The notes under the pieces are model-generated. The model made no database searches and was not told the origin of the DNA. It was given only the letters and a program-made list of their open reading frames with translations. The position numbers were made by a program, and so were the translations under genes. Shown here one piece after another: positions 18,350 through 27,561 of a stretch of 64,000 bases of DNA (within the stretch, counting starts at the first letter, position 1; each line of letters opens with the position of its first letter). The stretch is from Paenibacillus albidus (lineage in GTDB: Bacteria; Bacillota; Bacilli; Paenibacillales; Paenibacillaceae), in NCBI RefSeq assembly GCF_014644435.1, contig NZ_BMKR01000009.1, forward strand, positions 62,001 to 126,000. Reading direction: 5' to 3'.

Positions 18350-20100
18350 TGCAATGCCTCCTCACGGGCTAGCTGGGACAGGCAGATTTCCTGGTAAGGG
18401 GCACAGCTGTCCAGCAGTTGCTGATGTGTTCCGATACCGGCAATTTGTCCTTCCGCAAATACAATAATACGATCTGCTTGGCGGACTGTACTTACCCGCT
18501 GGGAGACGAGCAATACTGTCATATCCTCGCTGCTGTTCTCCTTTAATGCCCTGCGCAGGGCGGCATCGGTGGCATAATCAAGCGCACTTGCGGAATCGTC
18601 CAGGATAAGAATCTGCGGCTTAGCCACTACTGCACGGGCGATCGTCAGACGCTGCTTTTGTCCGCCGGACAAGCTGAGTCCCCCCCTCGAGACGGGAGTG
18701 TCCAGACCTTCGGGCAGCTTTGTGATAAACTCCTCCGCCTGCGCGATGGAGACCGCCCGCATCATTTCCTCTTCCGTGGCCTTCTCCTTACCCCAGCGGA
18801 TGTTGTCGGCAATTGTGCCGGTGAAGAGTTGCGCTTGCTGCGGGACGATTCCAATCTTCTCCCGCAGCTGCCGGAGGGGATAGTCTTGGACATTCACACC
18901 ATCCACCTTGACGTTGCCCTGGAGAGGGTCATAATACCGGGAAATGAGGTTGACAAATGTTGACTTGCCGGAGCCGGTACTGCCGATCAGACCTACAGTC
19001 TCCCCCCGCCTGATCTCCACCGAAATATCCTCCAGCGCCAGATCACCGGTACTGCTGTATCCAAAAAATACATGATCGAACACAATGGCCGGTAATCTCT
19101 TATCCGGCTGACGTACCGACACCTTTCCTCCATCCATAACTGACGACGATACTGCCAGCACTTCATTGATCCGCCTGGCCGAAGAAGAAGCTTTGGTAAA
19201 AATAATCACCAAATTGGAGACCACAATCAGCGCCAGCAATATTTGGGTGATGTAGTTGATAAAGGCAATAATTTCGCCTTGCGAAAGTCTGCCTTCATCA
19301 ATATGGATTCCGCCGACCCACAGAATGGTGAGGATTGCCGCATTGATAACAAGGGTCGTGAGCGGACCGAGCCAGGCCGAGATCCGGCCAACCCGAATTG
19401 CAGTTCCGGTCAGATCCTCCGAGGCTTCATTGAAGCGTTGTCTCTCGGCCCGGCTTTTGGCGAATGCACGGATCACCCGGATACCCGACAGATTCTCGCT
19501 GAGCACAAGTGCAAGTTGGTCCAGCTTCTGCTGATACTTGTGGTAGAGGGGTGAAGTCCGCGAGATGATATAATACAGGATGATCCCAACTACCGGAGTT
19601 GCGGCAAGCAGGATTAATGACAGCCGGAAATCGAGGAGCATGGCCATCACGATGGCCCCGATACAAATAAACGGTGCGCGTATCACAAGCCTGATTAACA
19701 TCGCCACAGCAAGCTGGAGCTGGTTGACATCATTGGTGATCCGGTTGATCAGCGAAGGGGCCCCTATGGCATCCAGCTCAGCGTAGGATAATGAGGAAAT
19801 ATGGCTGAACATGGTGTTACGCAGTGTGGTTCCAAACCCCTGAGAGGCCCGGGCCGCATAATATTGGCAGATCAGGGAGCAGCCAAACCCCAATCCGGCC
19901 ATCAGGACCATCAGTCCGCCCATGCGTAATATGTACTCTGAATCATGCCGGGCAATTCCGTCGTTGATCATTAAGACAACGATCGTAGGCAACAGCAGCT
20001 CCAGAACCGCTTCCAGCAGTTTAAAAAGGGGACCCAGTATCGCTTCTTTACGATACGGCTTGAGAAACAGGAAAATTCTGAACAAGGGCTTCACATCCAA
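18346..20100 (-). CDS. ABC exporter half-transporter, degenerate-site subunit
   Basis: 584 residues with the same layout as its partner. Walker A is GSTGSGKST and the signature is canonical (LSGGQKQRLTIARA). Walker B reads LILDDSASALD, with Asp replacing the catalytic Glu, and the H-loop reads LLVSQRVST, with Gln replacing His. With the partner's LSQGQ this makes one degenerate and one active ATP site, as known for asymmetric exporters. The start is TTG 20100 or GTG 20094; neither has a strong ribosome binding site. First gene of the pair, divergent from a LysR regulator. Confidence 0.92.
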   Translation of the reverse strand: MDVKPLFRIFLFLKPYRKEAILGPLFKLLEAVLELLLPTIVVLMINDGIARHDSEYILRMGGLMVLMAGLGFGCSLICQYYAARASQGFGTTLRNTMFSHISSLSYAELDAIGAPSLINRITNDVNQLQLAVAMLIRLVIRAPFICIGAIVMAMLLDFRLSLILLAATPVVGIILYYIISRTSPLYHKYQQKLDQLALVLSENLSGIRVIRAFAKSRAERQRFNEASEDLTGTAIRVGRISAWLGPLTTLVINAAILTILWVGGIHIDEGRLSQGEIIAFINYITQILLALIVVSNLVIIFTKASSSARRINEVLAVSSSVMDGGKVSVRQPDKRLPAIVFDHVFFGYSSTGDLALEDISVEIRRGETVGLIGSTGSGKSTFVNLISRYYDPLQGNVKVDGVNVQDYPLRQLREKIGIVPQQAQLFTGTIADNIRWGKEKATEEEMMRAVSIAQAEEFITKLPEGLDTPVSRGGLSLSGGQKQRLTIARAVVAKPQILILDDSASALDYATDAALRRALKENSSEDMTVLLVSQRVSTVRQADRIIVFAEGQIAGIGTHQQLLDSCAPYQEICLSQLAREEALQ

Positions 20101-20163
20101 CCTGATGAAATTTAAACATTTGAAATATTGATAAGGCCAGTTATGATTATGGCATACCTTCTT

Positions 20164-20199
20164 TCATATTAATAATATTGGTTTTGTATCCCTGCGATA
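20164..20199. promoter_or_regulatory. Two palindromes in LysR/exporter intergenic region
   Basis: ATATTA-A-TAATAT (20164-20176) and TGTATC-N5-GATACA (20183-20199) lie between the divergent exporter and LysR genes. LysR proteins commonly bind such dyads in divergent promoters, so these are candidate operators. Confidence 0.5.
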
Positions 20200-20236
20200 C
20201 ATTTCACCTATGTCACACCCAACTGGAGGATTAACC

Positions 20237-21106
20237 ATGGATATCAGACAGCTTAAATATTTCCTGGCCATTGCCGAGGAAGGGCAGATTACTTCGGCGG
20301 CACGGAAGCTGCAAATGGCCCAGCCCCCGCTGAGCCAGCAGCTGAAGCAGCTGGAAGAAGAGCTTGGCGTAAAGCTGGTTGAACGCGGTCCCCGTAGTGT
20401 CCAGCTTACCGAAGCGGGGATCATTCTCCAGAACCGGGCACAGCAAATCCTGCAACTGACCGATTCCACCGCCAGAGAAATGAATGATTTGGCCAAAGGC
20501 ATAAACGGCACGCTTACCATCGGAACAGTTTCCTCTTCCGGAGCAACTTTGCTTCAGGAGCGGCTTGTGGAATTTCACCGCAATTATTCCGGTGTGAGAT
20601 TTAATATTCACGAAGGCAATACCTTCAGAGTCATTGACCTGCTGAATAAAGGCCTGATTGAAATCGGTATTGTCCGCACCCCCTTTAATACAGCTAATCT
20701 GGGATACGTCTACACCGAAGCTGAACCGATGATTGCCGTCATGACAGCGGAGCAAGACTGGAGCTGCGGCTTGGATACCCTTGAAATCAGCAGTCTGAGA
20801 GACAGACCGCTGATCATTTACCGCCGCTTTGAGCAATTGATCCGTGAAGCATGCCTGGATCACGGCTTCGAGCCGAATGTCTTTTGCATGAATGAAGACG
20901 CGCGGACAACACTCCTGTGGGCGAACGCCGGACTTGGCATAGGGATCGTTCCCAAGTCTGCTTTTGAGCTTGCGAACAACGCCAGCTTACGCTATAAGGA
21001 AATTAACAACGAGAAGCTGCAGACACGAATCGCCGCCATCTGGATGAAAGACCGATATGTATCTTCGCTGGCCTCCAAATTTATCGAGAGCTTCACGATT
21101 AGATAG
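20237..21106 (+). CDS. LysR-family transcriptional regulator
   Basis: 289 residues from ATG 20237 (MDIRQLKYFLAIAEEG), chosen because GGAGG lies 7 nt before it; the frame is open 9 codons further upstream without support. The winged HTH spans about residues 1-60 (QITSAARKLQMAQPPLSQQLKQLEEELGVKLVER). The effector-binding domain starts near 90 (LTIGTVSSSGATLL). It is divergent from the ABC exporter with palindromes between them, so the exporter is the likely target. The ligand is unknown. Confidence 0.92.
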   Translation: MDIRQLKYFLAIAEEGQITSAARKLQMAQPPLSQQLKQLEEELGVKLVERGPRSVQLTEAGIILQNRAQQILQLTDSTAREMNDLAKGINGTLTIGTVSSSGATLLQERLVEFHRNYSGVRFNIHEGNTFRVIDLLNKGLIEIGIVRTPFNTANLGYVYTEAEPMIAVMTAEQDWSCGLDTLEISSLRDRPLIIYRRFEQLIREACLDHGFEPNVFCMNEDARTTLLWANAGLGIGIVPKSAFELANNASLRYKEINNEKLQTRIAAIWMKDRYVSSLASKFIESFTIR

Positions 21107-21140
21107 CCGGGCTGCCCCCCTCACTGCCGGGCAATCCATG

Positions 21141-21164
21141 TGTTGTCGTGTTGTCGTGTTGTCG
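21141..21164. repeat. Short tandem repeat TGTTGTCG x3
   Basis: Three perfect 8-bp units TGTTGTCG, then TGTGTC, just after the LysR stop. No function visible; a possible slippage site. Confidence 0.85.
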
Positions 21165-21188
21165 TGTGTCCTGGCCGGAAACAGCAAA

Positions 21189-21220
21189 TAACCCGTCCTG
21201 GCCAAGCCAGTGACGGGTTA
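21189..21220. terminator. Bidirectional terminator between lysR and htpG
   Basis: Stem AACCCGTC / GACGGGTT with an inner CTGGC/GCCAG stem and CAA loop, between convergent genes. T-tracts are modest on both sides. Confidence 0.65.
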
Positions 21221-21261
21221 CTGTTACTCTTTATAGGAATTACCGGGAGCACGCAAGCGTA

Positions 21262-23142
21262 CTACACCATAATTTTGCAAATATCGTTGGTGAAATCGAC
21301 AGGGTCTCCCACCGGCAGTCCTTCAATCAACAGCGCCTGGTTGTACAGCAGGTTTGTGTAGAGGCTCAGTTTCTCCTGGTCAGTTCCGGAGGCTTTTTTC
21401 AAGGATTGGAAGACATCATGATTGATGTTGATCTCCAGCACTTTGTCCGCCTGCACTTCCTGCCCGTTCGGCATGGATTTGAGGATTTTCTCCATCTCAA
21501 TGGTCAGCTCGCCTTCTGTGGACAGGCAGACCGGATGGGTCTTCAGCCGCTTGGACGCTTTGACGTCCTTCACTTTGCCGGCCAGGATACCTTTCATAGC
21601 TTCAAAAAGCTCCTTATTCTCGCTTTCCTCCGCATCCGAAGGCTTGTCCTTATCGTCCGCTTCAATGCCCAGGTCACCACTGGATACAGATTTAAATTCC
21701 TTTTCCTTGTAGCTTTGGATCATCTTGATCGCAAACTCGTCAATATCGTCGGTCAGGTATAGAATCTCATAACCTTTGTCAGCTACCATTTCAGTCTGCG
21801 GCAGCTTCTCAATCCGCTCAATGGACTCACCTGAAGCGTAATAGATGTACTTTTGGTCCTCAGGCATTCTGGAGATGTATTCATCCAAAGTCACCAGCTT
21901 CTTCTCAAAGGAAGAAGAGAACAGCAGCAGATCCTGCAAAGTGTCCTTGTGCATGCCATAGTCATTGTAGACACCAAACTTCAGCTGGCGGCCAAAAGCG
22001 CCATAGAACTTCTCATAGTTCTCTCTCTCATCCTTGAGCAGCGCTTGCAGCGAGCTTTTGATTTTGTTCTTGATGTTCTTGGCAATCAGCGTCAGCTGGC
22101 GGTCATGCTGCAGCAGCTCGCGCGAAATGTTGAGCGACAGATCCTCGGAATCTACCATCCCTTTGACGAAGCTGAAATAATCCGGCAGCAGATCGCCGCA
22201 TTTGTCCATAATCAGCACGCCGTTCGAGTAGAGCTCCAGCCCTTTTTCGAATTCTTTGGTGTAATAGTCAAAAGGTGTACTTTCCGGGATAAACAGAATC
22301 GCATTGTACACAACTGCACCGTCGGCACTGATATGGATGTGCTTCAGCGGTTTGTCGAAGCCATAACGTTTCTCGGCATAGAAGTTGTTGTAGTCTTCTT
22401 CTGTGAGTTCATTTTTATTTTTGCGCCAGATCGGCACCATGCTGTTCACAGTTTGTTCTTCGGACACTTCCTCGAACTCATTCTCGCTGCCTTCCTTGGG
22501 CTGACTCTTGGTCACGTTCATCTTGATCGGGAAGCGGATGAAATCGGAATATTTCTTAATGATCGACTTCAAGCGATACTCTTCCAGGAATTCATCGTAG
22601 TTGTCTTCTTCGGTATTAGCCTTGATTGTCAAAATAATCTCGGTACCTACCGTATCTTTCTCTGCAGGCTCAATCGTATAACCGTCCGCACCTTTGGATT
22701 CCCATTTGTAGGCAACGTCACTGCCCAGTGCTCTGCTGATCACAGTGACATCATCCGCGACCATAAACGCCGAATAGAAACCGACCCCGAATTGCCCGAT
22801 GATGTTGTGCCCGTCTTTGGCCTCATTCTCTTCTTTAAAAGCGAGGGAACCGCTCTTCGCAATCACACCCAGGTTGTTCTCCAGATCTTCCTGCGACATT
22901 CCGATCCCGGTATCGGCAATGGTCAGCGTTCTGCTGGCCTTGTCGGCAGTCACTTTAATGAAATAATCCTCTTTATTGAACACCAGGCCTTCGTCGGACA
23001 ATGTTTTGTAATAGATTTTATCGATGGCATCGCTGGCATTTGAAATTAATTCACGCAGAAAAATTTCCCGCTGGGTATAAATTGAGTTGATCATCATTTC
23101 CAGCAATCTTTTGGATTCGGCTTTAAACTCTTTTTTGGCCAT
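21262..23142 (-). CDS. htpG: Molecular chaperone HtpG (Hsp90)
   Basis: 626 residues, full family length. The N-terminal GHKL ATPase domain has [18 protein letters not shown] and [11 protein letters not shown]. The middle domain includes [20 protein letters not shown] and the [13 protein letters not shown] block. A dimerisation domain ends the protein. It refolds or holds client proteins in the cytoplasm at the cost of ATP. AAAGGAG precedes ATG 23142. Expression is predicted to be under HrcA, because a perfect CIRCE operator lies just downstream of a sigma-A promoter. In B. subtilis htpG is not an HrcA/CIRCE gene, so control differs here. Confidence 0.97.
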   Translation of the reverse strand: MAKKEFKAESKRLLEMMINSIYTQREIFLRELISNASDAIDKIYYKTLSDEGLVFNKEDYFIKVTADKASRTLTIADTGIGMSQEDLENNLGVIAKSGSLAFKEENEAKDGHNIIGQFGVGFYSAFMVADDVTVISRALGSDVAYKWESKGADGYTIEPAEKDTVGTEIILTIKANTEEDNYDEFLEEYRLKSIIKKYSDFIRFPIKMNVTKSQPKEGSENEFEEVSEEQTVNSMVPIWRKNKNELTEEDYNNFYAEKRYGFDKPLKHIHISADGAVVYNAILFIPESTPFDYYTKEFEKGLELYSNGVLIMDKCGDLLPDYFSFVKGMVDSEDLSLNISRELLQHDRQLTLIAKNIKNKIKSSLQALLKDERENYEKFYGAFGRQLKFGVYNDYGMHKDTLQDLLLFSSSFEKKLVTLDEYISRMPEDQKYIYYASGESIERIEKLPQTEMVADKGYEILYLTDDIDEFAIKMIQSYKEKEFKSVSSGDLGIEADDKDKPSDAEESENKELFEAMKGILAGKVKDVKASKRLKTHPVCLSTEGELTIEMEKILKSMPNGQEVQADKVLEININHDVFQSLKKASGTDQEKLSLYTNLLYNQALLIEGLPVGDPVDFTNDICKIMV

Positions 23143-23204
23143 GAATGAATAGATCTCCTTTCAGAATATACATCTTAGTTACTGCGCCTGTCAGCGCCTC
23201 AACA

Positions 23205-23231
23205 TTAGCACTCAACTCTCTTGAGTGCTAA
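23205..23231. promoter_or_regulatory. CIRCE operator (HrcA site)
   Basis: TTAGCACTC (23205-23213), nine bases, then GAGTGCTAA (23223-23231). Both 9-nt arms match the CIRCE consensus exactly. It lies 12 nt after the -10 box of the htpG promoter, over the expected transcription start. Confidence 0.95.
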
Positions 23232-23242
23232 TTCCTCTTTTT

Positions 23243-23271
23243 ATATAACACATTTTCAATTTTAATGTCAA
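23243..23271 (-). promoter_or_regulatory. Sigma-A promoter of htpG
   Basis: Minus-strand TTGACA (23266-23271), a 17-nt spacer, then TTATAT (23243-23248), immediately upstream of CIRCE. Confidence 0.85.
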
Positions 23272-23346
23272 TATCCTCCTCCACATTCGGCTGGGAAAAA
23301 TAACCCCAAACCTCCTCAAATCCCTTATGGCACCTGCGCTGACGGC

Positions 23347-24240
23347 TTATACAGCCGTTTCCTCCTGCGCGTCTGCCAACAGCATTTGAATCAGAAACTG
23401 CAGAGGCTGTGACTTCCATTTCTTGGGATGCAGCAGGAGCTGCAGATCAAAATGAATCTCGGGATGGATAAAGGGCAGCTCGGCCAAATCCCCCCGCTTA
23501 ATCTCTTCCTGAGCCACAATCCGCGGGAGAAGCGCGAGGCCCAGACCGTTCATCACACAGCGTTTGATCGCCTCCAGATTGGACAGCTCAAAGCCAATCC
23601 GGAACAGGATACCATGATCCTTTAACAAATTCTCAAACAGACTCCGGTAAATACAACTTTCTTCGGAAACGATAAATTCGCAGCTGTTCAAGTCCTGCAG
23701 CTTTACCGTGTCCAGACGGGCCAGCGGATGATTCGCAGGGGCGATTAACACCAGCGGCTCATTGCGGATAATCGTCCGGCTCAGCTGCGAGTCCGTCGTG
23801 TTGCGGTCCAGAAGGAGCCCGATATCCACTTCGCCGTCTTTGATTTTGGTGACCAGATTGGCTTCCTGCTCCGTTTGCAGGTGAATGTTCAGCCCGGGGA
23901 ACCGGGTCCTCAGCTGCTGCAGAAACGGCGGCAAATAAAAGGCCGCGAGGGAATCAATGGTACCTATCGTCAAAGTCCCTCCGATCTGCTGGGCTATCGT
24001 CTCTTTGGAACGGTCATACAAATCCAGCATTTCCACAAACAGCTTCAGCAGCTCCTCCCCCGGAGGGGTGAGGCGCAGCTGCCGCCCATGTCTTTCGATT
24101 AAAGGCACGCCGTACTCCTTCTCAATCTTTTGTATCTGCATCGTCACGCTCGATTGTGCATATCCCAGTTCCTCTGCCGCCCGGGTAAAACTTTGCCGTT
24201 TGGCCACTTCACGGAACGTACGTAAATAAGTCAGATCCAT
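23347..24240 (-). CDS. LysR-family transcriptional regulator
   Basis: 297 residues. The HTH spans about 1-60 (MDLTYLRTFREVAKRQSFTRAAEELGYAQSSVTMQIQKIEKEYGVPLIERHGRQLRLT), and the substrate-binding domain begins near 88 (LTIGTIDSLAAFYLPPFL). ATG 24240 follows AGGGTGAAG. It is divergent from a DapA-family gene, with a perfect palindrome next to its own start codon, so it probably controls itself and that gene. Confidence 0.92.
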   Translation of the reverse strand: MDLTYLRTFREVAKRQSFTRAAEELGYAQSSVTMQIQKIEKEYGVPLIERHGRQLRLTPPGEELLKLFVEMLDLYDRSKETIAQQIGGTLTIGTIDSLAAFYLPPFLQQLRTRFPGLNIHLQTEQEANLVTKIKDGEVDIGLLLDRNTTDSQLSRTIIRNEPLVLIAPANHPLARLDTVKLQDLNSCEFIVSEESCIYRSLFENLLKDHGILFRIGFELSNLEAIKRCVMNGLGLALLPRIVAQEEIKRGDLAELPFIHPEIHFDLQLLLHPKKWKSQPLQFLIQMLLADAQEETAV

Positions 24241-24255
24241 TTTTCTTCACCCTAA

Positions 24256-24272
24256 CATCAATAATATTGATG
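24256..24272. promoter_or_regulatory. Candidate LysR operator
   Basis: Perfect dyad CATCAATA-A-TATTGATG, 15 nt before the lysR start and in the divergent region shared with the DapA-family gene. It fits the T-N11-A style of LysR sites. Confidence 0.65.
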
Positions 24273-24362
24273 AGACATATCATTTATTATAGCTAACACC
24301 GATGGAACTTTCCATGCTAAAGTATGATCAAAGCAATTAAATTGTGTTGGAGGCCGATACTC

Positions 24363-25247
24363 ATGCTTACAGAACAACAGATTTATGGAATCTACGTCCC
24401 CGTGGTTACCCCGTTCAATACTGCCGGTGAAATCGATCTGGATTCGTATCAGCATTATGTGAACAACATCATTAAGAACAGCATTCAAGGACTGGTCGTT
24501 AATGGAACCACAGGCGAGTCGCCTACTGTAACTGTCAATGAGCTGCAGCTCCTCGTTAATGCATCCCGTGAACTTCTGAAATCAACCTCTATCCCTCTCA
24601 TCGTCGGCACAGGAACCAATGACACAGCCTCCACCGTTGCCCGGACCCAGCTTGCCGGAGAACTTGGAGCAGATGCCGTTCTGGTTGTCGTCCCTTATTA
24701 TAGCCGCCCTTCGCAAGAAGGCATCATCGCGCATTTCCGCAAGGCTGCGGAAGTTGGCGTTCCTGTTATGGCTTATGACATTCCCGGCCGCACCGGCATC
24801 GGTATGACTGTTGACACCGCGCGGACTATTCTGGAGATGGAGAATGTTGTAGGTCTCAAAGACTGCTCCGGTTCGCCGCATTTGGTCACTGAGCTGCGCC
24901 GGCATGGCTCCAAACCGGTGCTTTGCGGCGATGATCTGAATTTCTTCCAGATGCTGGGCTCCGGTGCAGCCGGCGGCATGCTCGCTTCGGCCAATGTGCA
25001 GACAGCAGACTTCCTCAAAATCTATGAATATTACGCTGCCGGCCAATTGGAGCTCTCCAAAGCAGCCTTTGATGAGCTGGTTCCGCTCATGACCTTGTTA
25101 TTTAAAGAATCGAATCCCGCGCCAATTAAATGGCTGCTCAGCCTGAACGGTGAAATCGCCTCGGATACGCTGCGGCTACCGCTAATGTCCATCAGCACAG
25201 GGCTACAGGAAGAATTAAGCGCCCATCTGGCCGAAATGCATGTGTAG
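24363..25247 (+). CDS. DapA-family aldolase (paralogue of the dap operon dapA)
   Basis: 294-residue class I aldolase of the DHDPS/N-acetylneuraminate lyase family. Visible residues are the GTTGES loop (near 45), Tyr-Arg in AYDIPGRTGIGM and the Schiff-base Lys in NVVGLKDCSG. These agree with dihydrodipicolinate synthase, which condenses pyruvate with aspartate semialdehyde, but related enzymes with other substrates share most of them. GGAGG precedes ATG 24363 (MLTEQQIYG). A second, syntenic dapA at 53156-54040 probably serves lysine and dipicolinate synthesis. This copy has its own LysR regulator and may be conditional or act on another substrate. Confidence 0.85.
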   Translation: MLTEQQIYGIYVPVVTPFNTAGEIDLDSYQHYVNNIIKNSIQGLVVNGTTGESPTVTVNELQLLVNASRELLKSTSIPLIVGTGTNDTASTVARTQLAGELGADAVLVVVPYYSRPSQEGIIAHFRKAAEVGVPVMAYDIPGRTGIGMTVDTARTILEMENVVGLKDCSGSPHLVTELRRHGSKPVLCGDDLNFFQMLGSGAAGGMLASANVQTADFLKIYEYYAAGQLELSKAAFDELVPLMTLLFKESNPAPIKWLLSLNGEIASDTLRLPLMSISTGLQEELSAHLAEMHV

Positions 25248-25271
25248 TGCTGAATAAACAATAATAATCAC

Positions 25272-25318
25272 AAAGACCGCCTGAAGGCAGCTTATGCTGC
25301 ACCAGGCGGTCTTTGCTC
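25272..25318 (+). terminator. Terminator of the DapA-family gene
   Basis: Twelve-bp stem AAAGACCGCCTG / CAGGCGGTCTTT with inner GCAGC/GCTGC pairing, 24 nt after the stop. Confidence 0.8.
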
Positions 25319-25365
25319 TTTCATCGCCAAAGGGCATTGACGACACGAGCCTCTCTGCTCAGACT

Positions 25366-25397
25366 CCAAAAAACCGCCGGAAGAGAATCCCGGCGGC
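25366..25397 (-). terminator. Terminator of the DEAD-box helicase gene
   Basis: Minus-strand GCCGCCGGG / CCGGCGG hairpin followed by TTTTTT, 20 nt beyond the helicase stop. Confidence 0.8.
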
Positions 25398-25416
25398 TTC
25401 GAATGCTTATAGAGTT

Positions 25417-26754
25417 TTAATGGGTTTGGGAGGTTTGTTTGACGGGCTGCTTGCTTCTGTTCGATTTCTTGAACCACTCGGACTTCGGTTTTGGCTTTGG
25501 ATTCGTTTTGGGCTTGTTGCCTTCAGGTCTGCCTCCTGGTCTGTTCGCCTGCCGGCCCGCCGGTCTTTGACCCGCCGGCTTCGCAGCGCGTTCTTCCTGG
25601 AATGCCGGTGGGGTATGGCGCATTGGGTAAGCGTGATCCTTCACTTCAGGAATCGTCTTTCCGATCAGCTTTTGAATATCCTTCAGGTAGGGGAGCTCGT
25701 CCGCTTCACAGAAGGAAATCGCCGTTCCGCTTAGTCCGGCCCGTCCGGTACGGCCAATCCGGTGAACATAAGTTTCCGGAATGTTCGGAAGATTGAAGTT
25801 GATGACATGGGACAGCTCATCAATATCTATCCCTCTGGCGGCGATATCCGTGGCTACCAGCACCCGGGTCGCTCCGCTTTTGAAATTCTTGAGTGCGTTC
25901 TGCCGGTCATTTTGCGATTTGTTGCCATGAATTGCCTGAGCGGTAATATTCACTTTGGCAAGATCGCGGGTAACCCGGTCAGCGCCGCGTTTGGTGCGGG
26001 TGAACACCAGCGCCGAGACAATCGATTTGTCCTGCAGAATTTTGTTCAGCTGATTTTGCTTGTTGCCTGTCTCCAGCAGATATATAGACTGCTCGATGCG
26101 GTCAGCCGTGGAGGATACCGGCGTTATTTCCACTTTAACCGGATTGACCAGCAGGGATTTGACCATCTTGGAGATTTCCGGCGGCATGGTGGCCGAGAAG
26201 AACAACGTCTGTCTCTTGGCCGGCATTTTGGTGATAATCTTCTTCACATCATGGATAAAGCCCATATCCAGCATCCGGTCAGCTTCATCCAGCACCAGGA
26301 TCTGCACGTATTGAAGATCAATACGCTTCTGGTTAATCAAGTCCAGCAAACGCCCTGGAGTCGCGATCATAATATCCGTACCTTGGTTAAGCGCCCGCTC
26401 CTGCACCTTTTGCGAGACACCGCCCACTATTGCTGTACAGCGCAGCTGCGTGAATTGGCTGTAGGCCTGAATATTGTCGGAGATCTGGATTGCCAGCTCT
26501 CTCGTCGGTGTCAGGATCAGGGAACGAATCCGGCGCAAGCTTCCCGGCTTGACCTGCTGCTCGCTGAGCAGCTGAATAATCGGCACCGAAAAAGCAGCCG
26601 TCTTGCCTGTCCCGGTCTGTGCACAGCCGAGTAAATCCCGTCCCGCCAACACAGCCGGAATCGACTGCTCCTGAATCGGAGTAGGCGAGGTGTAGTTCTC
26701 TTTCGTCAAAGCCTTTAGAATCGCTGGTGTAATATTTAAATCATTAAATGTCAT
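25417..26754 (-). CDS. DEAD-box ATP-dependent RNA helicase
   Basis: 445 residues. Motifs in order: Q motif (FNDLNITPAILKAL...PTPIQ), Walker A AQTGTGKTA, PTRELAIQ, VLDEADRMLDMGF, SAT, HGNKSQNDR, ARGIDID and HRIGRTGRAG. The C-terminal ~60 residues are a Pro/Lys/Arg/Asn-rich basic tail that probably binds RNA. Short linkers and tail resemble the RhlE/CshB group. It unwinds RNA in cold adaptation, ribosome assembly or decay. AAAGGAG precedes ATG 26754. Monocistronic by layout. Confidence 0.95.
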   Translation of the reverse strand: MTFNDLNITPAILKALTKENYTSPTPIQEQSIPAVLAGRDLLGCAQTGTGKTAAFSVPIIQLLSEQQVKPGSLRRIRSLILTPTRELAIQISDNIQAYSQFTQLRCTAIVGGVSQKVQERALNQGTDIMIATPGRLLDLINQKRIDLQYVQILVLDEADRMLDMGFIHDVKKIITKMPAKRQTLFFSATMPPEISKMVKSLLVNPVKVEITPVSSTADRIEQSIYLLETGNKQNQLNKILQDKSIVSALVFTRTKRGADRVTRDLAKVNITAQAIHGNKSQNDRQNALKNFKSGATRVLVATDIAARGIDIDELSHVINFNLPNIPETYVHRIGRTGRAGLSGTAISFCEADELPYLKDIQKLIGKTIPEVKDHAYPMRHTPPAFQEERAAKPAGQRPAGRQANRPGGRPEGNKPKTNPKPKPKSEWFKKSNRSKQPVKQTSQTH

Positions 26755-26938
26755 GGGATCTCCTTTAGTTCAAACACATATATTTTAATCACGTAATCTT
26801 ATTACCTCTAAGCTAAAACTTTGCAGAGACCGTCCATTTACGTCATAACACATAATGATACCACAGATGGATATAAAAACAGAAGCTTTATCTTAAATAA
26901 CCAACTTCCGATCAGACCCTTGCTTTATCTGAGCGTTC

Positions 26939-27484
26939 CTATAGGTTGAATCTTGCCATGATGATTGTATTGTGATATTTGCCGTCCGAGAGAATTTTGT
27001 CATGTTTTAAGATTCCCTCCTGTTCAAAACCCAGCTTCGTATAGAGCGCAATGGCATTTTCATTGCTCTCTAATACGTTCAGAGTCATTTTGTGGATCCC
27101 GGTGGCGTCCGCCCATGAAACCGATTCCTGCAGCAGATGTTTCCCGATGCCGTACCCCCAGTAATCACGTTTTACACCTACGCCAAACTCTACTTTGTGA
27201 GCGAATCTCTTCAGGGAATTCCCTTCACATCTGGAGAACCCGACGATTCTTTTATTCACTTCTGCAACTAAAAACAGGTTCCTCCTGCTTTCAGTATCTG
27301 TTCCAATGATCTCTTCAAAACCTGCCCCGTCTATAAAAGCCTCTCCCGGTTCCCGGTCCAAATGTTCGGACTCCCCATCGATCTGCAGCCTTAGCTCAGA
27401 CAGTTGCCGCGCATCTTTAGGGTGTGCTGACCTGATTGTATAACTCATCCCGTTCTTCCGGTATTCCCGGCTGTTGATAATCAT
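26939..27484 (-). CDS. GNAT-family N-acetyltransferase
   Basis: 181 residues from ATG 27484 (MIINSREYRKNGMSYTIRSA), chosen because AAGGAG precedes it and because the longer frame to 27544 would run through the terminator of the upstream gene. The acetyl-CoA motif A is visible as VKRDYWGYGIGKHLLQE, followed by ALYTKLGFEQEGILKHD. It transfers an acetyl group to an amine; the substrate is unknown. It lies downstream of pduL but is separated from it by a terminator. Confidence 0.88.
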   Translation of the reverse strand: MIINSREYRKNGMSYTIRSAHPKDARQLSELRLQIDGESEHLDREPGEAFIDGAGFEEIIGTDTESRRNLFLVAEVNKRIVGFSRCEGNSLKRFAHKVEFGVGVKRDYWGYGIGKHLLQESVSWADATGIHKMTLNVLESNENAIALYTKLGFEQEGILKHDKILSDGKYHNTIIMARFNL

Positions 27485-27508
27485 CTTGCCGCTCCTTTCC
27501 GGGCAGAT

Positions 27509-27539
27509 TAAAAAAGAGCGAGGGAATACTCCCCCGCCC
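27509..27539 (-). terminator. pduL terminator
   Basis: Minus-strand stem GGGCGGGGG / CCCTCGCTC (two G-T pairs) with AGTATT loop and a TTTTTT tail, 23 nt beyond the pduL stop. Confidence 0.75.
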
Positions 27540-27561
27540 TTCACCCAGCTATAAATTAAGA

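Noticed and set aside
21853..23043. 396-codon plus-strand frame opposite htpG
   Set aside because: It mirrors the codon pattern of htpG, has no ribosome binding site and no domain-like sequence.
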